Assembly: GCF_001673405.1 (NCBI RefSeq)
Contig: NZ_LZLV01000012.1
Coordinates: 37,182 to 101,181, forward strand
From: Mycobacterium sp. 1245111.1
GTDB taxonomy: Bacteria > Actinomycetota > Actinomycetes > Mycobacteriales > Mycobacteriaceae
DNA length: 64,000 nucleotides
Direction of reading: 5' to 3'
A program made the translations under genes and the position numbers. Positions within the stretch are counted from its first letter, which is position 1. Every line of letters starts with the position of its first letter. Positions 20,179-28,520 of this stretch are shown one piece after another. The notes under the pieces were generated by a model. It ran no database searches, was not told the DNA's origin, and was given only the letters and a program-made list of their open reading frames with translations.

Positions 20179-20994
20179 TCAGCCTTTCGAGGTCAGCGGT
20201 CTGGCATGGTCCCAGACCTGGGTGAAAGCGTCTTCAAGGGTGGCCCAGAGCCGTGGCTCGTGGTGACGTGACAGAACCAGCACAGGGTTGTTGCGCCCGG
20301 CTGAGCCGTAGATGTGGAAGTTGACGATCATGGCGTCATCGACCCGAAAGATCGACGTGTAGAGCGCGGTGTCGTGGGTGCGGATGTCCAGCCCCGGGGT
20401 GCCGGCGTGAGGGGCGAGCAGTTCCACGGACGTGCGGCAGCGGGCGATGACGGCCTCGCCGATCCCTTCCTCCTCGCCGCGCAGGATCGTGGTGGGGGTG
20501 TCGGGGTCCCCGACGAGAAACCGCACCGTCACACCGCGGGCGGCGGCGGCGAGCAGGGTGTCGAGGAATCCGTCGAGGGTGTCGAACAGGAACGTGGCCG
20601 CCAGGACGAGGATGTCGATGCCGGTGGTGGCGTCGGCGAAATGCTGCTGCCACATGGTGATGGGTAGCTGGGTGCGGCTGGCATACAGGGTCGCGGTGAA
20701 CGGCCCACCCGCAGACGCTGTTGCCACTGCGCTCGCGGTGGAGGGTGGGTACTGGTTGGGCCACAGGTCATGCGGGGTGCAGTCGAGCACCTCGCTGGCT
20801 CTGTGGGCGTTGTGTTCGCGAATTCTGTAGTCGCTATCGGCCAGCCAGCGTCGCACCGACTTGATATCGACACCCACCGCGGTGGCGAACCGCTGCGAGG
20901 ACAGACCTTTGGCGTGTAGCCGGTGCACGAGGCGATCGTTGGGAGTGATGGCGGCCTCGGTGCCGTCCTGCTCGTCCATCGTGCCAGCGCACAT
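20179..20994 (-). CDS. HTH/DUF5919 regulator with PLD-like C-terminal domain
   Basis: This 271-residue protein has an N-terminal XRE-type helix-turn-helix (about residues 20-70, with GLSSQRFATAVGVDIKSVRRWL) and a C-terminal domain that I match to DUF5919, which resembles a degenerate phospholipase-D fold (IDILVLAATFLFDTLDG, FRVDDAMIVNFHIYG). The first start used is ATG at 20994, with ATG at 20979 as alternative. It diverges from the plus-strand element operon across a region with tandem repeats, so it is the likely master regulator of the element. Its fusion of DNA-binding and PLD-like parts suggests it senses a ligand. Confidence 0.7.
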   Translation of the reverse strand: MCAGTMDEQDGTEAAITPNDRLVHRLHAKGLSSQRFATAVGVDIKSVRRWLADSDYRIREHNAHRASEVLDCTPHDLWPNQYPPSTASAVATASAGGPFTATLYASRTQLPITMWQQHFADATTGIDILVLAATFLFDTLDGFLDTLLAAAARGVTVRFLVGDPDTPTTILRGEEEGIGEAVIARCRTSVELLAPHAGTPGLDIRTHDTALYTSIFRVDDAMIVNFHIYGSAGRNNPVLVLSRHHEPRLWATLEDAFTQVWDHARPLTSKG

Positions 20995-21106
20995 CTTCCC
21001 GTGTCGTCCGTATCCATCCCTCAGCGCGTGGTGTCTAGTTTGCCATGCGACTGCCGCCACCCGGCGGCGATAGTGCCGGTGTGATGTCCGTGGGTATGTC
21101 CGGGCC

Positions 21107-21148
21107 GTGTCCGAAATGCCCGTGGATGTGTCGGAAATGTCGGCATAT
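21107..21148. repeat. Two 21-bp tandem imperfect repeats, operator-like
   Basis: Units 21107-21127 and 21128-21148 share GTGTC, GAAATG and several further bases in phase. Additional GTCCGTG and ATGTCC half-copies flank them (21086-21100, 21161-21172). A 21-bp period is two helical turns. They lie between the divergent regulator gene and the plus-strand element genes, so they are likely operators of the HTH/DUF5919 protein. An origin (iteron) role is less likely but possible. Confidence 0.5.
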
Positions 21149-21233
21149 GTCTCTCGCAACGTCCGTGATGTCCACGTGAACTGAGTCCAGCGCCGGACCG
21201 GCGTCAACAGCTCACGAAAGGACCAGTAGGACA

Positions 21234-21578
21234 ATGCGTTTGAGAATCGATACGTCTGGGACTCGTTTTATCGTCACCCGTGCTCCTGAGCCACGGCTGA
21301 ACTTCGAAACCGGCGCCCCGAAAGTCGACACCGCCACCGGGATGCCGATGTACGCCACCCAGGTCCTCGCGCTGGATGACTCCGGCGGCGAAGTGCTCAT
21401 TGTCACTGTGGCAGGAGACCCCAAAGTGACAGTCACGCAGCCTGTTTCGGTAGTTGGTCTGGTGGCCATCCCGTGGGCCCAAGGTGATCGCAGCGGGGTG
21501 GCGTTCCGTGCTGATGCCCTCACCGCCGCCACCGCCAGTGGTGCTGCGCCGAGTGAGCAGACACGCCCGCAGAAGTAA
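21234..21578 (+). CDS. Small conserved element protein of unknown function
   Basis: This 114-residue protein begins MRLRIDTSGTRFIV and is beta-rich and soluble, with an Ala/Thr-rich tail. I recognise no catalytic motif. Proteins of this size and start often precede the FtsK/TraB-like pump gene in actinomycete integrative elements, so it may take part in transfer or regulation. The start ATG follows GAAAGGA. It is separated from the ftsK-like gene by 104 bases with a strong hairpin. Confidence 0.6.
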   Translation: MRLRIDTSGTRFIVTRAPEPRLNFETGAPKVDTATGMPMYATQVLALDDSGGEVLIVTVAGDPKVTVTQPVSVVGLVAIPWAQGDRSGVAFRADALTAATASGAAPSEQTRPQK

Positions 21579-21596
21579 CAACCCCCAAGCGGGTGT

Positions 21597-21625
21597 GGGG
21601 TGCGGTGAGCAGATCATCGCACCCC
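21597..21625 (+). repeat. 12-bp hairpin between the small gene and the DNA pump gene
   Basis: GGGGTGCGGTGA (21597-21608) pairs with TCATCGCACCCC (21614-21625) over 12 base pairs with one G-T wobble and a five-base loop. No T-tract follows, so it is not a classic terminator. It may limit transcription or mRNA decay between the small gene and ftsK, or be a recognition structure. Confidence 0.55.
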
Positions 21626-21682
21626 GCCACCCCGACACCCCGGGCATTGCTGTTGACCACACGCTCACGGAGGGCATCTCTC

Positions 21683-23128
21683 ATGACATCGAACAAGAAG
21701 AACACCACCAACAGTGGATCAGGCGATGACGACTGGTTCGGAGAACTGGTCATGTCGCTGTTCACCGCATCCGGGTATGTGCTGTGGTGGGCGGTGCTGT
21801 TCCCGGCGATCAGCGTGCCCATCATCGCCAGCCTCGTCCTTGCTATCAGCCACGGCCCACGCGTGGGCCTGATCTGCGCGATCGTGTGCAGTGCCGGGTA
21901 TGCGGGCTGGGCCTGGCTCCAACCGGGGTCATTTCGCGCCTGGGTGACCGAACCGGTACGGCGGCGCTGGCTCACGTGGTCGCGCTACACCCGCACCTGG
22001 GAATCGACCTGCACCTTGCACGGCCTGACCGCCACCCTCGGCGGACGCACTCTCACTCCCACCCTGCGCACGGTGACGATCGGTAAAACCACCGATGTGC
22101 TCGTGGTGCGGATCGTCACCGGCCAGTCCGTGGCAGATTGGCATAAACAGTCCGACGCGCTGGCCGCCGCGTGGCGCGCCGGCCGCATCAGCATCACCGC
22201 CATCTCGCCCGGCGAACTGCGCATCACGTTAATGCGCGCAGACGTGCTGGCTGAACCGATCGCCCTGCCCATGCCAACCCCGGCCACCCCGGTCGATCTG
22301 GTGTCGGTGCGGGTCGGGATCACCGAAACGCGACATTGGTGGCAGGTGCCGCTGCTCGGTCACCACGTGCTGATCGCCGGGGCAACCGGCGCAGGCAAAG
22401 GCTCAGTGCTGTGGTCGTTGATCGCCGGCATTGCCCCCGCGGTGAAGACCGGGCTGGTCCGGTTGTGTGTCATCGACCCCAAAGGCGGCATGGAACTCGG
22501 TGCCGGAGCACCCCTGTTCACCGTGTTCACCCACGACGCCACCGACACCACCCTGGACTTGCTACGCCAGCTCGTCACGGTGATGCACGCCCGGGCGAAT
22601 CGTCTGCGCGGCCACACCCGCCTACACACCCCCACGACGTCGGAGCCGTTGTTCGTTGCGGTGATCGATGAGATCGCCGCACTGACCGCATACGTGACCG
22701 ACCGCAAGGTCCGCACCGAAATCGAACAACTCCTGGGCCTGCTGCTCTCCCAAGGCCGCGCAGTCGGCATCAGCGTGGTCGCCGCGGTCCAAGACCCGGC
22801 CAAAGACACCCTGCCGGTACGGCAGCTGTTCACGGTGCGGATCGGGTTGCGGCTGACCGAAGCCACCCAAACCACCATGGTCCTCGGCCAAGGGGCGCGC
22901 GATGCCGGGGCAGAATGCGACCGCATCCCCGACACCACCCCCGGGGTGGGCTACATGATGGTTGACGGCACCGCCCACGCCCAGCGGGTGCGGGCCTTTC
23001 ACGTCACCGACCACGACATTACCGCCCTGGCCAGCCGGTTCCGCCGAACCGCGAGGCGACCGAACAAGCCCCACCAGCCACACAACACCGATACCGGCCA
23101 CACCGCGAGTGAGGGCAGCGGTGAATAG
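21683..23128 (+). CDS. FtsK/SpoIIIE-family DNA translocase (TraB/TraSA-like)
   Basis: This 481-residue ATPase is of the kind that moves double-stranded DNA between mycelial or neighbouring actinomycete cells (TraB/TraSA type). Two or more hydrophobic segments lie near residues 30-80. The Walker A motif GATGAGKG is at about 233-240 and the Walker B motif LFVAVIDEI at about residue 325. The C-terminal part has the arginine-rich end typical of these pumps. The start ATG at 21683 is chosen over the longer frame because translation begins before the membrane segment and the leader is poorly conserved-looking. The last bases overlap the rep start. It is the conjugation engine of the element. Confidence 0.9.
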   Translation: MTSNKKNTTNSGSGDDDWFGELVMSLFTASGYVLWWAVLFPAISVPIIASLVLAISHGPRVGLICAIVCSAGYAGWAWLQPGSFRAWVTEPVRRRWLTWSRYTRTWESTCTLHGLTATLGGRTLTPTLRTVTIGKTTDVLVVRIVTGQSVADWHKQSDALAAAWRAGRISITAISPGELRITLMRADVLAEPIALPMPTPATPVDLVSVRVGITETRHWWQVPLLGHHVLIAGATGAGKGSVLWSLIAGIAPAVKTGLVRLCVIDPKGGMELGAGAPLFTVFTHDATDTTLDLLRQLVTVMHARANRLRGHTRLHTPTTSEPLFVAVIDEIAALTAYVTDRKVRTEIEQLLGLLLSQGRAVGISVVAAVQDPAKDTLPVRQLFTVRIGLRLTEATQTTMVLGQGARDAGAECDRIPDTTPGVGYMMVDGTAHAQRVRAFHVTDHDITALASRFRRTARRPNKPHQPHNTDTGHTASEGSGE

Positions 23129-24611
23129 CTCCACGACATCGGCGCAGCTTGTCCTACCGGGTGTTCCGGATACAGCTGACACCGCCCGGGTGGTCGAGCA
23201 GATGGTGCGGCGCGCCGCCTCGATGGGATACGAATCCTGGTGGCGACGAGCAGAATCCGTCGGATTCTGCGCCCACCCCATCCAGCTGATCGGTGCCGAT
23301 GAGTACGGGCGTCAGCGGGTGGTATGGACGCGCTGCAACAACCGTCGCGCCCACATCTGCCCCTCCTGCTCGGATCTCTACGCCCGCGACACCTGGCAAC
23401 TCGTGCACTCCGGTGCCGCTGGCGGTCACCACGGCATGCCCACCACGGTGGCCGATCATCCGCAAGTGTTTGTCACTCTCACCGCACCGAGCTTCGGGGC
23501 CGTCCACACCGCCACGAAGTCACGGGAGAAGGCAGCGCAGGTGTGCCGCGACCAGCACCGGGTCGGCGGCTACCGACGCTGCCCGCATGGAAAACAATTG
23601 TGGTGCAGCATGTCCCATGATCATGGCGACGAGCGGGTCGGCCAGCCGCTGTGTCCGGAGTGCTACGACTATGCCGGGCATGTGCTGTTCACGTGGCACC
23701 TGCCCGAACTGTGGCGACGCTTCACCATCACCCTGCGGCGCGCCCTACGCAAAAGCCTGAAAGCCGCCGGAGTTGACCCGGATACGGTGCGAGTGAGCTT
23801 CATCAAGATCGTCGAACTGCAAGCCCGCGCTATCCCACACATCCACGCACTGATCCGCCTGGATCCCCACGACGACCTTGACCGCCCCGGGTGGGAATCA
23901 CCTATCGGTGCAGTCGAACTCGCTAGGGTCATCCAGTACGCCATCCGCACCGTCACACTCACCGTCAACGACCCGACAGCCGATGGCGGTGGGCAGACGA
24001 TACGGTTCGGCACACAGATCGACACCCAACCGCTAACCGCATCGGTGGATCCGCCGCCAAATGAGCACAATTCAGGCTCAGGCCGGTCCATGTCTAGCCG
24101 GCTGGTGGCGCGCTATCTCGCCAAGTATGTCACCAAATCCTTGGCGGCCCTCGGAATCAGCGCACGCCGCCTATCTACGGAAGCCATACCCGACCTGGAC
24201 GTGTCCGAGCATGTGCGGACCATCCTGACCACCATCAGCGATCTCGCGGACAAAGGACTGTCCGGCATCGGGCGGTGGTTGCACACCCTCGGATTCCGCG
24301 GCCACATCACCAGCAAATCCCGCCGTTATTCGACTACCATGACCGTGCTGCGCGAACAGCGCGCCATTTGGACGCGTGAGGAAAGCTCGAAAAGCACTGC
24401 ATACCAATACGATCCCGACTGTGACTTCGCCGGTGGCGATGATCTGGTGGCGTGGGAGTTTGACCGTGCCGGCCCCGGCAGCCTCGGCGATCGCAGTCTC
24501 GTCTATTCCGCGGCCCTCCAACGTATTCACATCCGCCGCATCGGACTAGTGGAAGCCCGTCGCCACACACGCAGCCAGCATTGGGATCCACCAGGGGCAA
24601 GCGATGGCTGA
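23121..24611 (+). CDS. Replication initiator, HUH rolling-circle type (RepSA-like)
   Basis: This 496-residue protein has features of element replication initiators such as RepSA of pSAM2. The N-terminal third holds cysteine pairs (CNNRRAHICPSCSDLY and CPHGKQLWC..CPEC) that suggest zinc binding. The metal-binding HUH pair His240 and His242 lies in IPHIHALIRLD. The GTG start at 23121 overlaps the ftsK 3' end, with coupled translation. Expected role: nick the element origin and start rolling-circle replication of the excised circle. Its stop overlaps the start of the 65-residue gene. Confidence 0.85.
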   Translation: MNSSTTSAQLVLPGVPDTADTARVVEQMVRRAASMGYESWWRRAESVGFCAHPIQLIGADEYGRQRVVWTRCNNRRAHICPSCSDLYARDTWQLVHSGAAGGHHGMPTTVADHPQVFVTLTAPSFGAVHTATKSREKAAQVCRDQHRVGGYRRCPHGKQLWCSMSHDHGDERVGQPLCPECYDYAGHVLFTWHLPELWRRFTITLRRALRKSLKAAGVDPDTVRVSFIKIVELQARAIPHIHALIRLDPHDDLDRPGWESPIGAVELARVIQYAIRTVTLTVNDPTADGGGQTIRFGTQIDTQPLTASVDPPPNEHNSGSGRSMSSRLVARYLAKYVTKSLAALGISARRLSTEAIPDLDVSEHVRTILTTISDLADKGLSGIGRWLHTLGFRGHITSKSRRYSTTMTVLREQRAIWTREESSKSTAYQYDPDCDFAGGDDLVAWEFDRAGPGSLGDRSLVYSAALQRIHIRRIGLVEARRHTRSQHWDPPGASDG

Positions 24612-24801
24612 ACGATGCCCAACCCCACATGCTCGCTCCGAATGTGACGCTCGAATTAATGCACCGAGCATGTCAGAGGGAGGTGTTCAAATTGACCTGC
24701 CGAACCGGAATCGGCTTCCGCGCGAGGCCAACCGCGCGCTGGTAAACGTCATACTGGCTGTGCGGGACCGGACCCGCGGATCACGAAGGGAAGTGGCATG
24801 A
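24604..24801 (+). CDS. 65-residue coupled protein in the excisionase position
   Basis: The ATG at 24604 overlaps the rep stop and the TGA at 24799 overlaps the recombinase ATG, so the frame is coupled on both sides. The protein is basic at its C-terminus (ALVNVILAVRDRTRGSRREVA) and shows no MerR-type helix-turn-helix. In actinomycete elements the rep-xis-int order is usual, so it may be the recombination directionality factor for the serine recombinase. That is a guess from position only. An internal ATG at 24670 could give a shorter product. Confidence 0.55.
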   Translation: MAERCPTPHARSECDARINAPSMSEGGVQIDLPNRNRLPREANRALVNVILAVRDRTRGSRREVA

Positions 24802-26444
24802 GCCTCAGGTTCGCTTTCTATGGCCGAGTGAGTACCGAGGACGCTCAAGATCCCGAGGCGAGCCGCAGCTGGCAGAAACGTCGTGCCATCGATCTGATCA
24901 CTCCGCATGGCGGAGTCCTCGCTGTCGACTACTTCGATATAGGTCAAAGCCGTTCGCTTCCCTGGAAACGCAGACCGGAGGCTTCACGTCTGCTTGCAGA
25001 TGTCACTTCTCGTGACCGTGGCTTCGATGCCGTGGTGATCGGGGAACCTGCTCGCGCGTTCTACGGACCGCAATTTGCGCTCACTTTCCCGGTGCTCACG
25101 CACTACGGGGTTGGCCTATGGGTGCCTGAAGTCGGCGGAGCGGTTGATCCCGGATCCGAGGCACACGACCTCGTGATGACGCTCTTCGGCGGTATGAGCA
25201 AGGGAGAACGCGCACGAATCCAGATGCGCGTCCGTACCGCGATGTCGGCACTCGCGCAGGACACAACCAGATACCTCGGCGGTCGCCCACCGTACGGGTA
25301 TCGACTCGTCGATGCCGGCCCGCATCCCAACCCTGCCAAGGCAAGTCTTGGGCAGCGGCTCCATCGTCTCGAACCCGACCCCGCGACATGTTCGGTCGTC
25401 GAGCGGATCTACCGCATGTACGCCGATGGTGCTGGCTTGCGCTTCATCGCACAGCAGCTCACCGACGATGGAGTGCCATCACCAAGCCAATATGACCCGG
25501 CGCGGAACCGGCACCGTGATCCGCGCGGATGGTCCCATTCGGCGATCCGCGCAATCCTCGACAACCCGGCGTACCGCGGTATTCGTGTGTGGGGCAAGCA
25601 GGAGAAATACGAGGTCTTGGTCAACCCCGACGATGTCGCTGCCGGGTACGAGACTCGCATGCGGTGGCGTGACGAGGTCGACTGGATCGCACCTGACCGG
25701 CGAACGCACGAAGCGCTGATCACTGACGAGCTGGCGCGGGCTGTCCGACTTCGGATGCAGGCGCGGCGGGGTCCGGGTCTTGTGTGTAGCAGAGAATCGA
25801 CGGTGCCATATGCGCTGCGCGGGCTGCTGTTCTGTGCCGCATGTGGACGCCGCATGCAGGGTGCCGCCCGACCAGGGAAGCAAACAACGCGCATCCTCTA
25901 CCGATGTGAGCTGGGCAAGTCGCGTTCCGTACCTGTGGACCTGAGTGACCATCCGCGCACCGTCTATCTTCGGGAAGACGAGGTGACCGCACGACTGGAC
26001 GAATGGATCGCCACCCTGGCCGATCCAGAAGACCTCGCCCGCGGGCAGGAGATGGACCCCTCGGCGAGAACTGGCCACGCCGCCTTGCAGCGCGAGCTGA
26101 GCGAGGTCAATAGCAAGGTTGCCGCCTTGGTCGCGGCCGTGGAGTCTGGTGTGGCCGTTGAGGACTTGACTGCTGCGTTGCGTCGTCGCACGGCCGAGCG
26201 CGACGAGCTGAGGGCACGTCTTGAGCGCACGGAGCGGCCCCATGTCATGTCTGCCGCACAGATCAGCCAGCTGGTCGAAGAATTGGGCGGGCTGTCGGCC
26301 ATCCTCGGTGCGGCAACCGGGGCGGAACGCGCTCAGGTGTACGCAAGCTTGGGTCTGCGTCTAGATTACGATCCGCACCTGCGGCGAGTCACGGCGACAG
26401 CCGACCTGAGTCGTGTCGCCGGATGTGTCCGAGGGGGGACTTGA
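24798..26444 (+). CDS. Large serine recombinase (integrase)
   Basis: This 548-residue serine recombinase is expected to integrate and excise the element. The N-terminal catalytic domain begins RFAFYGRVSTED with the nucleophile Ser12 and Arg10. The recombinase domain has RGWSHSAIRAILDNPAYRGIRVWG near residues 235-260, and a zinc-ribbon CAACGRRMQG with a later Cys in RCELG. A coiled coil (ELSEVNSKVAALVAAVESG and AERDELRARLERTERP) lies near 430-480. The start overlaps the upstream stop (ATGA) and has GAAGGGAAG before it. The last codons and the TGA stop lie inside the tRNA-Leu gene, so the integrated junction supplies its C-terminus. Confidence 0.92.
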   Translation: MSLRFAFYGRVSTEDAQDPEASRSWQKRRAIDLITPHGGVLAVDYFDIGQSRSLPWKRRPEASRLLADVTSRDRGFDAVVIGEPARAFYGPQFALTFPVLTHYGVGLWVPEVGGAVDPGSEAHDLVMTLFGGMSKGERARIQMRVRTAMSALAQDTTRYLGGRPPYGYRLVDAGPHPNPAKASLGQRLHRLEPDPATCSVVERIYRMYADGAGLRFIAQQLTDDGVPSPSQYDPARNRHRDPRGWSHSAIRAILDNPAYRGIRVWGKQEKYEVLVNPDDVAAGYETRMRWRDEVDWIAPDRRTHEALITDELARAVRLRMQARRGPGLVCSRESTVPYALRGLLFCAACGRRMQGAARPGKQTTRILYRCELGKSRSVPVDLSDHPRTVYLREDEVTARLDEWIATLADPEDLARGQEMDPSARTGHAALQRELSEVNSKVAALVAAVESGVAVEDLTAALRRRTAERDELRARLERTERPHVMSAAQISQLVEELGGLSAILGAATGAERAQVYASLGLRLDYDPHLRRVTATADLSRVAGCVRGGT

Positions 26445-26511
26445 ACCCCCACGCCCATTAGTAGGGCACTAGCACCTCAAGCTAGCGCGTCTGCCATTCC
26501 GCCACTCGGAC
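26426..26511 (-). tRNA. tRNA-Leu (anticodon GAG)
   Basis: The minus strand folds as a leucine tRNA. A seven-base acceptor stem (GTCCGAG with CTCGGAC) is present, the anticodon stem CTAGC/GCTAG closes a TTGAGGT loop with anticodon GAG, and a long variable arm and a T-arm with GTTCAAGTCC follow. Discriminator base A is at 26426, and CCA is not encoded. The 3' end overlaps the recombinase reading frame by 19 bases. It is the likely attachment site of the element, and its sequence is intact. Confidence 0.93.
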
Positions 26512-26623
26512 CGACGCCAATGAATTGGCAGCTAAGGCTATCGGATCTCCTCCCCGCGCCCAAACCAGCCCGGCGAGCCGTGTGGCGCGCGGCGGCGTCG
26601 ACGGCGATGGTAGGAAAGTGACT

Positions 26624-27961
26624 GTGACGGTGCCCGCCGAGACTCCGATCGACGACGTCGTGGACGTGGTCAGCAAGCTGATCCGGTTCGACACCACCAA
26701 CACCGGCGACCTCGACACCACCAAGGGCGAAGCCGAATGCGCCCACTGGGTGGCCGCGCAGCTCGAGGAGGTCGGCTACCAGACCGAATACCTGGAATCG
26801 GGCGCACCGGGCCGGGGCAACGTGTTCGCCCGCCTGGAGGGCGCGGACAGCTCACGCGGCGCGCTGCTGATCCACGGGCACCTCGACGTGGTGCCCGCCG
26901 AGCCTGCCGAGTGGAGCGTGCACCCGTTCTCCGGCGCCGTCGAGGACGGCTACGTGTGGGGCCGCGGCGCGGTCGACATGAAGGACATGGTCGGCATGAT
27001 GCTGGTGCTGGCCAGGCATTTCCGGCGCAACGGCATCGTCCCGCCGCGCGACCTGGTGTTCGCGTTCGTGGCCGACGAGGAGAACGGCGGCAAGTGGGGG
27101 TCGCAGTGGCTGGTGGACAATCGGCCCGACCTGTTCGAGGGCATCACCGAGGCGGTCGGCGAGGTCGGGGGCTTCTCGCTGACCATTCCGCGGCGCGACG
27201 GCGGCGAACGACGGCTCTACCTGATCGAGACCGCCGAGAAGAGCATGCATTGGATGCGGCTGACCGCGCACGGCCGACCAGGCCACGGGTCGATGGTCCA
27301 CGACCATAACGCGGTCACCACCCTCGCCGAGGCAGTGGCAAGGCTGGGCCGGCACGTTTTTCCGTTAGTGCCGACCGACAGCGTCGTGCAATTCTTGACC
27401 GCCGTCGGCGAAGAAACCGGATTGACCTTCGACGTCGACTCACCCGACCTGGACGGGGTTGTCGAGAAACTCGGGCCCATCGCGCGAATTGTGAAAGCGA
27501 CACTGCGCGACACCGCCAATCCGACAATGCTCAAGGCCGGATACAAAACCAACGTGGTGCCGGCCACCGCAGAGGCGATCGTGGATTGCCGGATTCTTCC
27601 TGGCCGCTTGGCCGCCTTCGAGGCCGAGGTCGACGAGCTGATCGGGCCCGATGTAACGCGTGAGTGGGTGACCAGCCTGCCGTCGTATGAGACGACGTTC
27701 GACGGCGACCTCGTCGACGCGATGAACGCGGCCCTGCTGACCGTCGACCCCGACGCCCGAACCGTGCCGTACATGCTGTCCGGTGGAACCGACGCAAAAG
27801 CCTTCGAGCGCTTGGGTATTCGATGCTTCGGCTTCTCGCCGCTGCGGCTGCCGCCGGACCTCGACTTCGCGGCGTTGTTCCACGGCATCGACGAACGGGT
27901 ACCCGTCGATGCATTGAGGTTCGGCACCGAGGTGCTCGCACATTTCCTGATGCACTGCTAG
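26624..27961 (+). CDS. M20-family metallopeptidase (Rv2141c-like)
   Basis: This 445-residue M20 zinc peptidase is a homologue, by size and gene neighbours, of M. tuberculosis Rv2141c. Metal-site motifs: [11 protein letters not shown] with the first His and Asp, [13 protein letters not shown] with the bridging Asp, VADEENGG with the catalytic Glu pair, and a late His in FHGIDERV. A dimerisation domain starts around residue 190. The GTG at 26624 follows AGGAAA with a good spacing, and GTG at 26618 is an alternative. It begins the conserved core right of the tRNA. Substrate unknown; family members cleave peptides or acyl-amino acids. Confidence 0.85.
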   Translation: MTVPAETPIDDVVDVVSKLIRFDTTNTGDLDTTKGEAECAHWVAAQLEEVGYQTEYLESGAPGRGNVFARLEGADSSRGALLIHGHLDVVPAEPAEWSVHPFSGAVEDGYVWGRGAVDMKDMVGMMLVLARHFRRNGIVPPRDLVFAFVADEENGGKWGSQWLVDNRPDLFEGITEAVGEVGGFSLTIPRRDGGERRLYLIETAEKSMHWMRLTAHGRPGHGSMVHDHNAVTTLAEAVARLGRHVFPLVPTDSVVQFLTAVGEETGLTFDVDSPDLDGVVEKLGPIARIVKATLRDTANPTMLKAGYKTNVVPATAEAIVDCRILPGRLAAFEAEVDELIGPDVTREWVTSLPSYETTFDGDLVDAMNAALLTVDPDARTVPYMLSGGTDAKAFERLGIRCFGFSPLRLPPDLDFAALFHGIDERVPVDALRFGTEVLAHFLMHC

Positions 27962-27986
27962 CCGTCAACACGAGAGGGGATCGACC

Positions 27987-28517
27987 ATGACCACACCGCC
28001 CGACCCATACGCCGCGCTACCGAAATTGCCGACGTTCACGCTGGAGTCGGAATCCTTCGCCGATGGGCAGGCGCTGGCCAAGCCGCAAGTCAGCGGGATC
28101 ATGGGAGCCGGTGGCGAGGACGTCAGCCCGCAGTTGTCGTGGTCGGGATTCCCCGACGGCACAAAGAGTTTCGCCGTGACCGTCTATGACCCGGATGCTC
28201 CGACGGCGTCTGGCTTCTGGCACTGGGCGGTGGCCAATCTGCCCGCCTCGGTCCACGAATTGCCGGCCGGTGCGGGCGACGGCAGCAACCTGCCGGGCGA
28301 CGCCCTGACGCTGGTCAACGACGCGGGGCAACGTCGCTACATCGGCGCGGCACCGCCCGCGGGCCATGGTCCGCACCGCTACTACGTCGCCGTGCACGCG
28401 GTCGGCGTCGACAAGCTCGACCTCCCGGAGGATGCCAGTCCAGCGTTCCTGGGCTTCAACCTTTTTCAGCACGCGATCGCGCGAGCGGTGATCCACGCGA
28501 CCTACGAGCAGAAGTAA
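27987..28517 (+). CDS. Phosphatidylethanolamine-binding-like protein (Rv2140c)
   Basis: This 176-residue PEBP/YbhB-family protein is similar in size and position to M. tuberculosis Rv2140c (TB18.6). The family ligand pocket is recognisable in [30 protein letters not shown] near residues 55-85 and [18 protein letters not shown] near 125. It has no signal peptide and is soluble. The start ATG follows GAGGGGA. The role of PEBP proteins in bacteria is not settled. It follows the M20 peptidase gene and converges with pyrD, three bases away. Confidence 0.9.
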   Translation: MTTPPDPYAALPKLPTFTLESESFADGQALAKPQVSGIMGAGGEDVSPQLSWSGFPDGTKSFAVTVYDPDAPTASGFWHWAVANLPASVHELPAGAGDGSNLPGDALTLVNDAGQRRYIGAAPPAGHGPHRYYVAVHAVGVDKLDLPEDASPAFLGFNLFQHAIARAVIHATYEQK

Positions 28518-28520
28518 CGC

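Noticed and set aside
21086..21172. CRISPR array
   Set aside because: The repeats are imperfect, 21 bases apart without spacers, and no cas genes are present.
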